Assembly: GCF_001434535.1 (NCBI RefSeq)
Contig: NZ_AYYW01000025.1
Coordinates: 127,134-191,133, forward strand
Length of the DNA stretch: 64,000 nt
Direction of reading: 5' to 3'
Origin: Ligilactobacillus animalis KCTC 3501 = DSM 20602
Lineage (GTDB): Bacteria; Bacillota; Bacilli; Lactobacillales; Lactobacillaceae
This document shows positions 21,058 through 30,272 of the stretch, piece by piece; the stretch's first letter is position 1; every line of letters begins with the position of its first letter. The translations under genes were made by a program, and so were the position numbers. A model generated the notes under the pieces. That model did not search any database and was not told the DNA's origin. It saw only the letters and a list, made by a program, of their open reading frames with translations.

Positions 21058-21342
21058 TTATTCCACAACGGCAAGAATATCTTTTTCGTGCATTACTAAA
21101 TATTCTTGACCTTCAAATTCAACTTGAGCACCGGCGTACTTGTCAAAAACGACAACATCGCCGACTTTAAGTGTCATTTCTAATTTCTTGCCATCATCAA
21201 GGATACGTCCCGTACCAACAGCAACAACTTTAGCTGTTTGTGGTTTTTCTTTAGCACCGCCGGCTAAGACGATCCCACCCACAGTTTTTTCTTCTTCTTT
21301 TTCGACCTCTAAAATTACGCGATCTCCTAATGGTTTAAGCAC
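21058..21342 (-). CDS. groES: Co-chaperonin GroES
   Basis: 10-kDa lid of the chaperonin. 94 aa beginning [13 protein letters not shown]. The start is GTG at 21342, because GGAGGGAT lies about six bases before it; the ATG at 21357 is itself part of that ribosome site and would add five residues absent from the family. The mobile loop ([17 protein letters not shown]) is intact. First gene of the operon. Confidence 0.96.
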   Translation of the reverse strand: MLKPLGDRVILEVEKEEEKTVGGIVLAGGAKEKPQTAKVVAVGTGRILDDGKKLEMTLKVGDVVVFDKYAGAQVEFEGQEYLVMHEKDILAVVE

Positions 21343-21364
21343 GTTATATCCCTCCAAATTCTTT

Positions 21365-21391
21365 TTAGCACTCTAACAACTTGAGTGCTAA
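21365..21391. promoter_or_regulatory. CIRCE operator 1 (HrcA)
   Basis: Perfect TTAGCACTC-N9-GAGTGCTAA just upstream of the groES ribosome site. HrcA binds this element and represses groESL until heat stress. Confidence 0.97.
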
Positions 21392-21406
21392 TCGATTACA
21401 ACTATT

Positions 21407-21435
21407 ACTATACTAACTTTACTTTTAAATTGCAA
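21407..21435 (-). promoter_or_regulatory. groESL promoter
   Basis: -35 TTGCAA (21430-21435), 17-bp spacer and -10 TATAGT (21407-21412) on the minus strand. The promoter sits exactly between the two CIRCE elements. Confidence 0.85.
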
Positions 21436-21440
21436 GCATT

Positions 21441-21467
21441 TTATCACTCGCACCTTAAGAGTGCTAA
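21441..21467. promoter_or_regulatory. CIRCE operator 2 (HrcA)
   Basis: TTATCACTC-N9-GAGTGCTAA, one mismatch from consensus, 76 bp from the first copy and on the other side of the promoter. Two operators allow tight or looped repression. Confidence 0.9.
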
Positions 21468-21485
21468 AATATTTTTGAAATTAGT

Positions 21486-21539
21486 TTGAATAAATAGCGT
21501 TAAAAACATATAATCTAACTATTGAAACTTTATAGTTAG
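21486..21539 (+). promoter_or_regulatory. Promoter and leader hairpin of the CPBP protease gene
   Basis: -35 TTGAAT (21486-21491), 17-bp spacer and -10 TATAAT (21509-21514). Immediately after it CTAACTAT (21515-21522) and ATAGTTAG (21532-21539) form an inverted repeat that overlaps the start of transcription and touches the ribosome site (TAGGA), so it may be an operator or a translation-damping hairpin. Confidence 0.75.
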
Positions 21540-21550
21540 GACCTTTATCG

Positions 21551-22189
21551 ATGAAAAAACAGTTACAGTTAAATTCACTTGTCATCTTAAGTATCTATTG
21601 TGGCACAATGACTTTGGCGCCTTTATTATGGGTGATCTTCAAAAATGCTTGGTATTATCCAGCCGTGACCGTTTTGAATCTCATCGGTTGCGGGACGCTG
21701 CTCTACTTAGCGCACAAGTTTCCTTTCAAGGATCGTTTTTTGCGCACCCCAAAAAAGCTTGCACTTCGCCAAGAAATCTATTACATTATTTTTGGTACAC
21801 TAGCGCTCGTTTTGTTGCAATGGCTCAGTTCGTATATCGAGATCAAATTTCTTGGACAGCCTAGTTATTCGGCTAATACCGGTTATCTTTTGACAGTCCT
21901 TGCCAAATATCCATATTATTTAGTAAACATCGTCATCTTTGCACCGATCATGGAAGAATTTGTTTTTCGCAAAGTCTTGTTTGCTGATCTTGGCTCTGTG
22001 ATCGACCCGATCGGTGCGGCACTGGCCTCGAGTTTACTCTTTAGTTTGGCTCATCAAGATGGACATTATTTGACTTATGCCGGGATCGGACTAGTGCTTT
22101 GCTTGCTATATGCTAGAACAGGCCGTTTACGCATTCCGATCTTAGCCCATAGTTTAATGAATTTGCTTATTATTTTAAGTGCTTGGTAA
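21551..22189 (+). CDS. CPBP-family intramembrane metalloprotease
   Basis: A 212-aa membrane protein with about six TM segments. It carries the CAAX-protease/bacteriocin-processing (CPBP, Abi) motifs: EExxxR as EEFVFR at 135-140, HxxxG-type His 168 (FSLAHQD) and His 200 with Asn 204 (AHSLMN). Members cleave peptides in the membrane or give bacteriocin immunity; the substrate here is unknown. It has its own promoter, is divergent from groESL, and no bacteriocin genes are nearby. It is followed by a terminator shared with rex. Confidence 0.87.
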   Translation: MKKQLQLNSLVILSIYCGTMTLAPLLWVIFKNAWYYPAVTVLNLIGCGTLLYLAHKFPFKDRFLRTPKKLALRQEIYYIIFGTLALVLLQWLSSYIEIKFLGQPSYSANTGYLLTVLAKYPYYLVNIVIFAPIMEEFVFRKVLFADLGSVIDPIGAALASSLLFSLAHQDGHYLTYAGIGLVLCLLYARTGRLRIPILAHSLMNLLIILSAW

Positions 22190-22190
22190 C

Positions 22191-22224
22191 AAAAAAGGAT
22201 GTGTGCACCACACATCCTTTTTCA
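22191..22224. terminator. Bidirectional terminator between CPBP gene and rex
   Basis: AAAAAAGGATGTGTG and CACACATCCTTTTT form a strong stem with T-runs in both directions between convergent genes. Confidence 0.9.
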
Positions 22225-22227
22225 TAG

Positions 22228-22857
22228 TTATTCAAAGTGTTGTAAAAAATAGATCAAAGTCTGCAATTCATTAGTCAGATCAACATTTTGGACGCGAACA
22301 TCTTTAGGGACCGTGATCCGCAATGGGGTAAAGTTCAAGATCCCCTTGATCCCAGCTGCAACTAATTCATCCGTCACGGCCTGAGCTTTATCAGCTGGAA
22401 CAGTCAGGATCGCGATCTCTATTTGTTGCAATTGCAGTTGCTCTTGCATATCTTCCATCGGATAAACTGGGATCCCACTTTGGATCAATCCCGTAATCTT
22501 AGGGTCAATATCAAAAGCCGCACTGATCCGCGCGTTATTGCTCTTGTGAAAGTTATAATTCAATAGGGCGTGGCCTAGATTACCCACCCCGATCAAAGCT
22601 ACATTATTTAATTTATCTTGACGTAGTGTTTTTTTGAAAAATGCTTGCAAGCTGGCGATATCATAACCATAGCCACGCTTGCCTAAAGCACCAAAATATG
22701 AGAGATCACGTCGGATCGTTGCTGGATCGATCTTAACAGCTTCAGCTAATTCAGTCGAAGAGACATGCTCCTTACCAGCATCCGCTAAAATATTGAGATA
22801 GCGGTAATAGATCGGCAAACGTTTTGCCGTTGCCTTAGGAATATTTGGGGTCACCAT
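22228..22857 (-). CDS. rex: Redox-sensing transcriptional repressor Rex
   Basis: Senses the NADH/NAD+ ratio and represses fermentation and respiration genes when NADH is low. The 209-aa protein has an N-terminal winged helix (about 1-80, including [13 protein letters not shown]) and a Rossmann NAD(H)-binding domain with [10 protein letters not shown] (90-98). SD GAGGAGA fits the ATG at 22857. A near-perfect Rex site lies in its own upstream region, which implies autoregulation. Confidence 0.96.
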   Translation of the reverse strand: MVTPNIPKATAKRLPIYYRYLNILADAGKEHVSSTELAEAVKIDPATIRRDLSYFGALGKRGYGYDIASLQAFFKKTLRQDKLNNVALIGVGNLGHALLNYNFHKSNNARISAAFDIDPKITGLIQSGIPVYPMEDMQEQLQLQQIEIAILTVPADKAQAVTDELVAAGIKGILNFTPLRITVPKDVRVQNVDLTNELQTLIYFLQHFE

Positions 22858-22928
22858 CTAGTTTCTCCTCTCAGATTACTCAATATGATAAATTTTAGCA
22901 TAACAACTGTACTAAAAAAATTAAAAAA

Positions 22929-22946
22929 TTGTAAATTAATTCACAA
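22929..22946. promoter_or_regulatory. Rex operator
   Basis: TTGTAAATTAATTCACAA differs from the Rex consensus TTGTGAAWWWWTTCACAA by one base. It sits between rex and the divergent ABC-F gene and could affect both. Confidence 0.8.
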
Positions 22947-23026
22947 TATAACTAATAATTACTGTTTTAGCGCAGTTTTAATTTTTTAACTTTGTGAAAC
23001 GACTAATTACTCAAGTAGGTGAAAAA

Positions 23027-24985
23027 ATGATTTTATTACAAGCACAACAAGTCGCGCGCCATTTTGGGGCGGATGTCTTGTTTGAAAATATCGATCTTGA
23101 TATTCAGGAGCACTCCCGTATCGCTTTGGTCGGAAAAAATGGTGCCGGTAAATCGACACTTTTAAAAATGATCATCGGTGAACAAGCTCCTGATGAAGGC
23201 CAGATCGTAACTAAAAAAGGCCTAACAATGGGCTATCTTGCCCAAAATACCGGGCTTGAATCTGATAAAACGATCTATGAAGAAATGCTCAGCGTCTTTG
23301 ATAAATTACGCCAAATGGAACAAGATCTCCATAAATTAGAAGCTCAGATCGCTGATCCAAATGCAGATCATGCCTCAAAAGCTTATCAACAATTGCTAAG
23401 TCGCTATGATCAACTATTACATGATTTTAAAGAGCAAAACGGCTATGGTTATGAAAATGAGATCCGCTCTGTTTTACACGGTTTCCATTTTTATCCTGAA
23501 GATCATGACCGTCCGATCGCCTCACTTTCTGGAGGCCAAAAGACTCGCCTGGCCCTGGCTAAGTTACTTTTGGAAAAACGCGATCTGTTGATCTTGGACG
23601 AACCGACTAACCACTTAGATATCGAAACTTTAACTTGGTTAGAAGGCTATATCCAAAATTATCAAGGTGCACTCTTGATCGTTTCGCATGACCGCTACTT
23701 TCTAGATAAGATCGTCAATGAAGTTTACGAGATCACGCACGGTAAAGCTCACTACTACAAAGGAAATTATTCCAATTATATCGTTGAACGTGAAAAAAGA
23801 GCGCAGTTAGCGTGGAAGAACTACGAAAAACAACAAACTGAGATCCATAAACTCGAGGATTTCGTCAACAAAAATCTCGTGCGTGCTTCGACAACTAAAC
23901 GTGCGCAAAGTAAACGTAAACAGCTCGAAAAAATGGACCGGCTCGATCGTCCTGAAGGTCCCGAAAAAAATATGCATTTTCGCTTCAAAGCCGAGCAAGA
24001 AAGTGGCAATGTCGTTTTGACCGTTAGTGACGGTGCGATCGGCTATGACGGTCAGATCATTGCCGAACCGATCAACTTTGAACTGCGCAAACGCCAAATC
24101 TTTGCAGTCGTAGGGCCAAATGGGATCGGTAAATCGACCTTGTTAAAAAGTATTCTGGGTAAACAGCCTTTCATCAAAGGAAAAGCTACGTTTGGTACCA
24201 ACGTCCATCCCGGTTACTATGACCAAGAGCAACATAATCTTCACCCCCAAAAAACGGTCTTAAATGAGCTTTGGGATGATCATCCAACGACACCTGAAAA
24301 AGATATTCGTTCGATCTTAGGGAGTTTTCTTTTCAGTGGCGACGATGTCAAGAAGATGGTCCACAGTCTATCTGGGGGCGAAAAAGCACGGTTATTACTG
24401 ACAAAACTTGCGATGAAACACGATAATTTCCTAATTCTAGACGAGCCGACTAACCATTTAGACATCGACAGTAAGGAAGTCTTAGAGCAAGCTATCAAAG
24501 AATTTGACGGCACGATCCTCTTAGTCTCACACGACCGTTATTTCATCAACAAAGTCGCCACTAGCGTCTTAGAGATCGCTCCAACTGGTAGCACACTTTA
24601 TTTAGGTGATTATGACTATTATGTAGCTAAAAAAGAAGAACAAGCTGAGTTAGCTGAAGCCAAGGCCAAAGCAACACGGCCTGAAGTCGTAACTAAAAAA
24701 GAGATCTCCGCGGGAAAACAAAGCTATGCTCAAAGTAAAGAGCATCAAAAAATGGAACGCAAACTTACACGTAAGGTCGCAGAATTAGAAGCTAAAGTTG
24801 AAGAACTCGATGAAAATAAAACTGAACTAGAACAAGCGATGGCATTACCAGAAAACTTCAACGATCTCGATAAGATGGCAAAATTACAAGCACAGCTCGA
24901 AACGATCACAGCTCAATTAGCCCAAGCCGAAACAGACTGGGAAAACAGCAGCATGGAACTGGAAAATTTCAACAGTGAAAACTAG
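23027..24985 (+). CDS. ydiF: ABC-F ATPase, YdiF type
   Basis: Soluble tandem ABC protein with no membrane domain, thought to act on the ribosome (translation or assembly factor). 652 aa from the ATG at 23027, chosen for the AGGTG five bases upstream; a GTG 33 bases earlier is less likely. Walker A GKNGAGKST (36-44) and GPNGIGKST (about 365), signatures LSGGQ and LSGGE, a linker between the ABC units, and a charged C-terminal coiled coil (about 575-650). In B. subtilis ydiF also lies near rex and tsaD. It is not clearly an antibiotic-resistance ABC-F. Confidence 0.9.
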   Translation: MILLQAQQVARHFGADVLFENIDLDIQEHSRIALVGKNGAGKSTLLKMIIGEQAPDEGQIVTKKGLTMGYLAQNTGLESDKTIYEEMLSVFDKLRQMEQDLHKLEAQIADPNADHASKAYQQLLSRYDQLLHDFKEQNGYGYENEIRSVLHGFHFYPEDHDRPIASLSGGQKTRLALAKLLLEKRDLLILDEPTNHLDIETLTWLEGYIQNYQGALLIVSHDRYFLDKIVNEVYEITHGKAHYYKGNYSNYIVEREKRAQLAWKNYEKQQTEIHKLEDFVNKNLVRASTTKRAQSKRKQLEKMDRLDRPEGPEKNMHFRFKAEQESGNVVLTVSDGAIGYDGQIIAEPINFELRKRQIFAVVGPNGIGKSTLLKSILGKQPFIKGKATFGTNVHPGYYDQEQHNLHPQKTVLNELWDDHPTTPEKDIRSILGSFLFSGDDVKKMVHSLSGGEKARLLLTKLAMKHDNFLILDEPTNHLDIDSKEVLEQAIKEFDGTILLVSHDRYFINKVATSVLEIAPTGSTLYLGDYDYYVAKKEEQAELAEAKAKATRPEVVTKKEISAGKQSYAQSKEHQKMERKLTRKVAELEAKVEELDENKTELEQAMALPENFNDLDKMAKLQAQLETITAQLAQAETDWENSSMELENFNSEN

Positions 24986-25016
24986 AGCACAGTGCCGATA
25001 ACTCCTAAAAAATAAC

Positions 25017-25062
25017 GCGGGGCCCACTACGATGCAAAATCATAGGGGGCCCCGCTTTATTT
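25017..25062. terminator. Hairpin terminator between ydiF and tsaD (family member 2)
   Basis: GCGGGGCCC (25017-25025) pairs with GGGCCCCGC (25047-25055), with an inner CTACGATG...TCATAG element. TTTATTT follows on the plus strand. It lies between convergent genes. Confidence 0.75.
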
Positions 25063-25069
25063 ATCCTAT

Positions 25070-26101
25070 CTAAGCTTCTTCTAACCAATCAAATTCTAAA
25101 CTTGGATCAGCATTTAGATCTAAGTTAGCAAATATCTTATCATTGTAAGCCGCATAACCAGCTGCTCCGATCATCGCGGCATTATCACCACAGAGTTTCA
25201 AAGGTGCTTTTAATAATTCAACGTCTTCAAAGCGTTTCAACTCTTCATCTAAACGATCACGTAGGCCTTGATTAGCTGCTACACCACCAGCCAAGATCAA
25301 TTGTTTGACCGGATAATTTTCCAGTGCGCGAACTGTTTTTTGTGCTAAAACATCGACGACACTTTGTTGGAAACTAGCAGCTAAGTCAGCTTTATCTAAG
25401 GTTTCCCCTACTTGATCAGCATGATGGACCGTATTGATAAAGGCACTCTTTAAGCCACTAAAACTAAAGTCATAGTTATCTTCTTTTTCCATTGCTCGTG
25501 GGAAAGCAAAAGTGTCTTTCCCCTTATGCGCTAATTCATCGATCTCTTTTCCGGCTGGATACGCCAAACCTAAAACACGTCCGACCTTATCATATGCTTC
25601 ACCTGCTGCATCATCCCGTGTCTCGCCGATGATCTTAAAGTCATTTGGTCCGGCCAGGTAGACTAATTCCGTATGTCCACCTGAGACAAGTAATGCTAAG
25701 GCTGGAAATTGGATCTCACCGGCAAAATTGGCAGCATAGATATGTCCTGCCATATGATTGACCGGGATCAAGGGAAGATCGTGCGCAAAAGCGATCATCT
25801 TAGCGGCTGTGACCCCGACTAATAATGAACCCACTAAGCCTGGACCATAAGTCACCGCTACAGCATCCAAGTCAGCATAGGTCACTGCAGCTTGTTCTAA
25901 GGCATCCGCAATGCATAAAGTTATCTGTTCGATGTGGTGGCGACTAGCAACTTCGGGAACGACACCCCCGAAACGCTTGTGGCTCTTGATCTGGGTTGCA
26001 ACGATATTTGAGAGGATCTTATTTCCATTTTCGATCACCGCAACGCTTGTCTCATCACAGCTTGATTCAAAAGCCAAGATCAAATTCCGATTTTTTTCCA
26101 T
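25070..26101 (-). CDS. tsaD: tRNA t6A synthesis protein TsaD
   Basis: Catalytic subunit of the threonylcarbamoyl transferase that makes t6A37 in ANN-decoding tRNAs. The 343-aa protein has the metal-binding HMAGH (116-120), the ATP-site FESSCDETS and SGGHTELV motifs and the late [10 protein letters not shown]. Its start overlaps rimI by 22 bp. tsaB, rimI and tsaD form one operon here; tsaC/tsaE lie elsewhere. Confidence 0.97.
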   Translation of the reverse strand: MEKNRNLILAFESSCDETSVAVIENGNKILSNIVATQIKSHKRFGGVVPEVASRHHIEQITLCIADALEQAAVTYADLDAVAVTYGPGLVGSLLVGVTAAKMIAFAHDLPLIPVNHMAGHIYAANFAGEIQFPALALLVSGGHTELVYLAGPNDFKIIGETRDDAAGEAYDKVGRVLGLAYPAGKEIDELAHKGKDTFAFPRAMEKEDNYDFSFSGLKSAFINTVHHADQVGETLDKADLAASFQQSVVDVLAQKTVRALENYPVKQLILAGGVAANQGLRDRLDEELKRFEDVELLKAPLKLCGDNAAMIGAAGYAAYNDKIFANLDLNADPSLEFDWLEEA

Positions 26102-26682
26102 CCTTTTTCAACTCTCTTTTTTAAATTTCTGTTTACCAAGTTATAGCTATATTCTAGCCCATCTTCATCTTTGTAATAAGCATTTTTGACAGCTACTTCT
26201 TTAAAGCCAGCTCGCCGATATAGTGCTTGGGCTTCTAAATTGCTCCGTCTGACATCTAAGCTCAAACGACGACACCCGTATTTTTTAGCTTCGATCTGCA
26301 AATTCTCTAACATCATCAGCCCTAACCCTTGATGTTGATATTCGGGTAAAACTGCAATATTAGTCACATGCGCTTCATTAGGTCCATAAGTAAGATCACA
26401 CCCGGCAAAAGCTACCATGTGATCTTCGTAACGCACAACGATGTAAAGCGAAGTCAATTTATTTTGAATATGTTTTTCAAAATCTCCATAGCTCCAAGGC
26501 TGATGCCCAGCATATACCGAACTTTCGATCTCAAGCATTTCAGCAATGTCAGGTACGATCGCACGACACATCAAATAATTTTTGTCCTCAACGACTACAT
26601 TATGACAACCAAAATCTAAATTAGGGGTCGCTTGTACTGGTTTTAGCAACGCCAAAAGTTTATCTTTATACTTTTTCAACAT
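26080..26682 (-). CDS. rimI: RimI-family N-acetyltransferase
   Basis: A 200-aa GNAT enzyme annotated as ribosomal protein S18 alanine N-acetyltransferase. The acetyl-CoA loop is QHQGLG (116-121), followed by the [20 protein letters not shown] block typical of RimI. It has about 40 extra N-terminal residues compared with the shortest RimI proteins, as in other lactobacilli. It overlaps tsaB by 17 bp and tsaD by 22 bp, so translation is probably coupled. Confidence 0.9.
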   Translation of the reverse strand: MLKKYKDKLLALLKPVQATPNLDFGCHNVVVEDKNYLMCRAIVPDIAEMLEIESSVYAGHQPWSYGDFEKHIQNKLTSLYIVVRYEDHMVAFAGCDLTYGPNEAHVTNIAVLPEYQHQGLGLMMLENLQIEAKKYGCRRLSLDVRRSNLEAQALYRRAGFKEVAVKNAYYKDEDGLEYSYNLVNRNLKKRVEKGWKKIGI

Positions 26683-27391
26683 AAGAATCCGCTTGATCCT
26701 TTCCAGGGTGTTTTTCCATCCATTGTACTTCTGCTTGTGTCAAACGTAAATAATGTGGTACAAATGTCAAGGTATCCGCTACAGGACGCTCTTTACCCAA
26801 AAGTCCTAACAAATAAGCACTCGGATAATCATCTTTAGGCGCACTAAAGCGATAATTACCAGCTGTAAGCAGTTCTTCAAAGCGTTCACGATAAACCTTA
26901 GCATCCGCTCCGATCAAGCAAGCTTTTTTATCCTTTAAAAATTCGCATAACTCAACGACTGAGAGATGCTGATCTGGTAAAACTTCCACTAATTTACCTG
27001 CCTTATTTTGATAAACACCAGCAAAAACATTTTCGCGACGCGCATCAAAGATCGGCACTAAAAGTTCATTCGTATCATTTTGACAATTAGCCGCCAAAAG
27101 TTCTAAGCTTGAGACCCCGACTAACTCTTTATTCAAAGTAAATGCTAATGTCTTAGCTGCCGTCACTCCGATCCGAAGTCCCGTGTATGAACCCGGTCCG
27201 GCAGAAACAACGATCCGATCGAGATCTTGTGGTGTTGTATCTGACTTTTTGAGCATTTCAGAAATGATCGGCATCAAAGTCGTACTGTGCTTTCGCGCCA
27301 TATTGAGCGTTGTTTCTGCTAATAACGTGTCATCTTCTAAAACCGCCACGCTCAGAGGACGATTTGAAGTATCCAAGGCTAATATCTTCAT
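26666..27391 (-). CDS. tsaB: tRNA t6A synthesis protein TsaB
   Basis: Actin-fold partner that activates TsaD in t6A synthesis. The 241-aa protein starts MKILALDTSNRPLSVAV and contains PGSYTGLRIGVTAAKTLA near residue 66. First gene of the tsaB-rimI-tsaD operon, divergent from the asparaginase gene. Confidence 0.94.
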   Translation of the reverse strand: MKILALDTSNRPLSVAVLEDDTLLAETTLNMARKHSTTLMPIISEMLKKSDTTPQDLDRIVVSAGPGSYTGLRIGVTAAKTLAFTLNKELVGVSSLELLAANCQNDTNELLVPIFDARRENVFAGVYQNKAGKLVEVLPDQHLSVVELCEFLKDKKACLIGADAKVYRERFEELLTAGNYRFSAPKDDYPSAYLLGLLGKERPVADTLTFVPHYLRLTQAEVQWMEKHPGKDQADSYVEKV

Positions 27392-27496
27392 CTTGCAGCT
27401 AACTTCCTTTTATCTAATCTTATTACTTAAAATCACAATGAATATCTTAACATAAATCATTACAGAAAAAAGCTTTTATTTCAATTAGACAGCCTA

Positions 27497-27525
27497 TCGA
27501 CATTCATTGGTTTAATCGTTATAAT
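27497..27525 (+). promoter_or_regulatory. Asparaginase promoter
   Basis: -35 TCGACA (27497-27502), 17-bp spacer, -10 TATAAT (27520-27525). Confidence 0.8.
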
Positions 27526-27550
27526 AAAAAAACGGTATTTTGCTAATTTT

Positions 27551-27576
27551 GTGTACCACTAGCGCTACTGGTACAC
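27551..27576. promoter_or_regulatory. Palindrome in the asparaginase leader
   Basis: GTGTACCA-c-TAGCGCTA-c-TGGTACAC is symmetric at 24 of 26 positions and lies between the promoter and the ribosome site. It is a candidate operator or leader hairpin; no T-tract follows, so it is not a terminator. Confidence 0.55.
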
Positions 27577-27595
27577 CTAGAAAGGAAGATGCAAA

Positions 27596-28573
27596 ATGAA
27601 AAAAATTCTTATTTTGCACACTGGTGGTACGATCGCAATGTCAGAAGACGAAAACGGTGCGGTCGCTCCCGGAAAAGAAAATCCCCTCAATCAATTTAAG
27701 AATCCTTTTGGGACTGAGTATGAACTCGTGATCGAAAACATCTTCAACATCCCCTCACCCCATATGGATCCCGCTAATATGCTCGTCTTGCAACAACGGA
27801 TCATCAAAGCTTATGAGAATGAAAATATCGATGGGGTCGTGATCACCCATGGGACTGATACGCTTGAAGAAACAGCTTATTTTCTCGATCTAACTATCCC
27901 ATTTAAACTTCCGATCGTCTTGACCGGAGCGATGCGTTCAGCTAATGAGATCGGTTCTGATGGCTTGTACAACTTCAAAACCGCGATCTTGACTGCTGCT
28001 AGTCCTGAAGCTAAAGGCATGGGCGTCTTAGTGGTCATGAATGATGAGATCCACACGGCTCGCTATGTGACTAAGACCCATACCACTAATGTTGCGACCT
28101 TTAGAACTCCGACTTTTGGTCCGATCGGGCTGATCTTGCGCGATGAAGTGCGTTTTTTTGAAAAATTGCTCCGCCACCGCAGTGTTTTGATCGATCACGT
28201 GGTCGACCATATTTATCTTTTCAAAGCATATGCTGGGATGGACCCAGAATTACTTGAAATAGCGCTCAATAACCAAACTAACGGTGTTGTGATCGAAGCT
28301 TTGGGTGCGGGTAATCTTCCGCCTAGAGTTTTGCCTGTGCTCGAAAAATTACTGGCCAAAAAGATCCCTGTAGTCCTTGTATCCCGGAGTTTCAACGGGA
28401 TCGCCCAAGATGTTTATGCTTATCCTGGTGGAGGTGTCCAACTAAAACAAATGGGCGTTACCTTCTGCCACGGTTTAAATGGACAAAAGGCTCGGATCAA
28501 ACTCTTAGTCGGGCTAAGCGCTGGTCTAAGTGGCGCTGAACTAGCCGATTTTGTTTCGGATGCTGTTTCTTAA
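27596..28573 (+). CDS. Type I L-asparaginase
   Basis: Cytosolic hydrolysis of asparagine to aspartate and ammonia. The 325-aa protein has the N-terminal nucleophile motif HTGGTIA (Thr 12), the SPHMDP substrate loop and the second active-site motif THGTDTLEETA (84-94). No signal peptide is present, consistent with type I. SD AAAGGAAG fits the ATG. The window also encodes the opposing enzyme AsnA, so asparagine turnover is represented in both directions. Confidence 0.94.
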   Translation: MKKILILHTGGTIAMSEDENGAVAPGKENPLNQFKNPFGTEYELVIENIFNIPSPHMDPANMLVLQQRIIKAYENENIDGVVITHGTDTLEETAYFLDLTIPFKLPIVLTGAMRSANEIGSDGLYNFKTAILTAASPEAKGMGVLVVMNDEIHTARYVTKTHTTNVATFRTPTFGPIGLILRDEVRFFEKLLRHRSVLIDHVVDHIYLFKAYAGMDPELLEIALNNQTNGVVIEALGAGNLPPRVLPVLEKLLAKKIPVVLVSRSFNGIAQDVYAYPGGGVQLKQMGVTFCHGLNGQKARIKLLVGLSAGLSGAELADFVSDAVS

Positions 28574-28576
28574 TAT

Positions 28577-28635
28577 AAAAAATGAGAGTGTAAAACAATA
28601 CGCAACACCGTATGTTTTTACACTCTCATTTTTTA
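28577..28635. terminator. Bidirectional terminator between asparaginase and thioesterase genes
   Basis: AATGAGAGTGTAAAA pairs with TTTTTACACTCTCATT, with an inner ATACG/CGTAT helix. A/T runs flank both sides of this long hairpin between convergent genes. Confidence 0.92.
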
Positions 28636-29376
28636 TTATTTCCAAGTCACTTGTGCACTACAACTCAAAGTTCCATCAGCCATATAGATCCCGTGTAACG
28701 TGGTCAACTCGTCTTTTGAGCGAAGCAATTCCACTTTACTGGTGCAGGTTTGCCCATAATTCAATTCATGTTCATATTTAATGTTCAAAGCTACCGGCTC
28801 GTGTTCCATTAAAAAATCTTTATCTAAAACATCTAGCATCCATTCGATATAATGAACATTATTGACATGATGATTACTATCGATATCAAAATAGCGCACC
28901 CGATAATCTTTAGCTAACATAACTTCTTCTAACCGCTTAGGACTTGCTGACCGTTCGATCGATCTGATCGGTTCAGGTCCAAAAGGTGCGATCACATCAG
29001 AGGTTATCCGCGTGATCTTTCGCGTTTCGAGATCAAGCAATACAAAAGCCGTATGCATCTTAGCCAACAATTCGCCTTGTTCATCCCGAAGATAAAAATC
29101 CCGATAACAAAAATAGCGATTATAGGCCGTTGCTTTCGTTTCGATCACAACTTTTTCATCACGTCTAGGTAAGCGAGTGATCGAAAGCAAGTGTTGTGTG
29201 ATCACCCAACCATAACCTTGCGCATTCAACTTTTCTTCCGGCATCCCGACATCTTTTCCTTGCGCATAGGAAGCTAACATCATCAGATCGACCAATTTTC
29301 CTAGACTCAGTTTACCTGTAGGGTCCGTTTCATAGTACACGATCTGATGGGGCATGCGATATAAATTTTCTGCCAT
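28636..29376 (-). CDS. Acyl-ACP thioesterase
   Basis: A 246-aa double hotdog-fold protein of the Acyl-ACP_TE family, predicted to release fatty acids from acyl carrier protein. The second hotdog carries DIDSNHHVNNVHYIEWM, which holds the catalytic Asn/His region. SD AAGGAT precedes the ATG. It follows rsmI by 14 bp and is the last gene of that operon. Confidence 0.9.
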   Translation of the reverse strand: MAENLYRMPHQIVYYETDPTGKLSLGKLVDLMMLASYAQGKDVGMPEEKLNAQGYGWVITQHLLSITRLPRRDEKVVIETKATAYNRYFCYRDFYLRDEQGELLAKMHTAFVLLDLETRKITRITSDVIAPFGPEPIRSIERSASPKRLEEVMLAKDYRVRYFDIDSNHHVNNVHYIEWMLDVLDKDFLMEHEPVALNIKYEHELNYGQTCTSKVELLRSKDELTTLHGIYMADGTLSCSAQVTWK

Positions 29377-29390
29377 TGTCTTATTTATCC

Positions 29391-30272
29391 TTATAATTGA
29401 TGATATTCGTTATAAACATCCTGTTTTTTCAAACCATTTAATTTTGCGACCTCTTTGATCGCTGCATTAGGCTTCAACTGTTTTTGTGCTATCAAAGCCG
29501 TTACTTGCTCAGCTAATGGCAACTCCAGTAAAGGATCGGCTTTTTTAGCTCGTGGGGCACTATTGCCTTGGACCACGAGCACAAATTCACCCCGGATCTC
29601 TTCATTGGTAGCCCATTCCACCGCATCGGCCAATGTTCCGCGTAAGAACTCTTCATAACGCTTAGTCAACTCGCGACACAAAGCGATCTCACGCTCAGGG
29701 CCAAAAACAGCTTGCATTGCCTGCAAGGTCTTTTTCAAGCGATGTGGTGCTTCATAAAAGATCAGTGCGCAAGTTTGTTGTTCTAATTGCTCTAAAACTT
29801 CACGCTGCTCATTTTTCTTCCGGGGTAAAAAGCCATAAAACATAAAGGGTTGAGGCGCTATCCCCGAAGCGATGAGAGCACTCAAAGCTGCATTAGCTCC
29901 TGGCAGTGGGACGACCGCAATGTCAGCTTGGATACAAGCTTTGACTAATTCATGGCCTGGATCACTGATCGAAGGCATCCCTGCATCACTTACTTGAGCT
30001 AGATCTTGTCCCGCCTGAAGTTTCTCGATCAAATACGGGATCCGTTCCTGCGTATTATGCTCATGAAAGCTGATCTGCGGGGTTTTGATCTCAAAATGGT
30101 TCAACAAGCGCATCGTATTACGCGTATCTTCCGCACAGATCAGATCAACCTGTTCTAAGATCTCAAGTGCCCGAAAAGTCATGTCTTGTAGGTTCCCGAT
30201 CGGTGTCGGTACCAAATATAACGTTCCTTGCTCATTTTTTTCTCTAAAACTACTCTTTTGCTTAATTGACAT
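29391..30272 (-). CDS. rsmI: 16S rRNA 2'-O-methyltransferase RsmI
   Basis: Methylates the ribose of C1402 of 16S rRNA using SAM. 293 aa from ATG 30272, which overlaps the yabA stop as TAATG and has GGGGAG nine bases upstream. Conserved motifs: LVPTPIGNLQDMT, EDTRNTMRLLNHF, VSDAGMPSISDPG, GFLPRK. Operon order yabA-rsmI matches other Firmicutes. Confidence 0.95.
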   Translation of the reverse strand: MSIKQKSSFREKNEQGTLYLVPTPIGNLQDMTFRALEILEQVDLICAEDTRNTMRLLNHFEIKTPQISFHEHNTQERIPYLIEKLQAGQDLAQVSDAGMPSISDPGHELVKACIQADIAVVPLPGANAALSALIASGIAPQPFMFYGFLPRKKNEQREVLEQLEQQTCALIFYEAPHRLKKTLQAMQAVFGPEREIALCRELTKRYEEFLRGTLADAVEWATNEEIRGEFVLVVQGNSAPRAKKADPLLELPLAEQVTALIAQKQLKPNAAIKEVAKLNGLKKQDVYNEYHQL

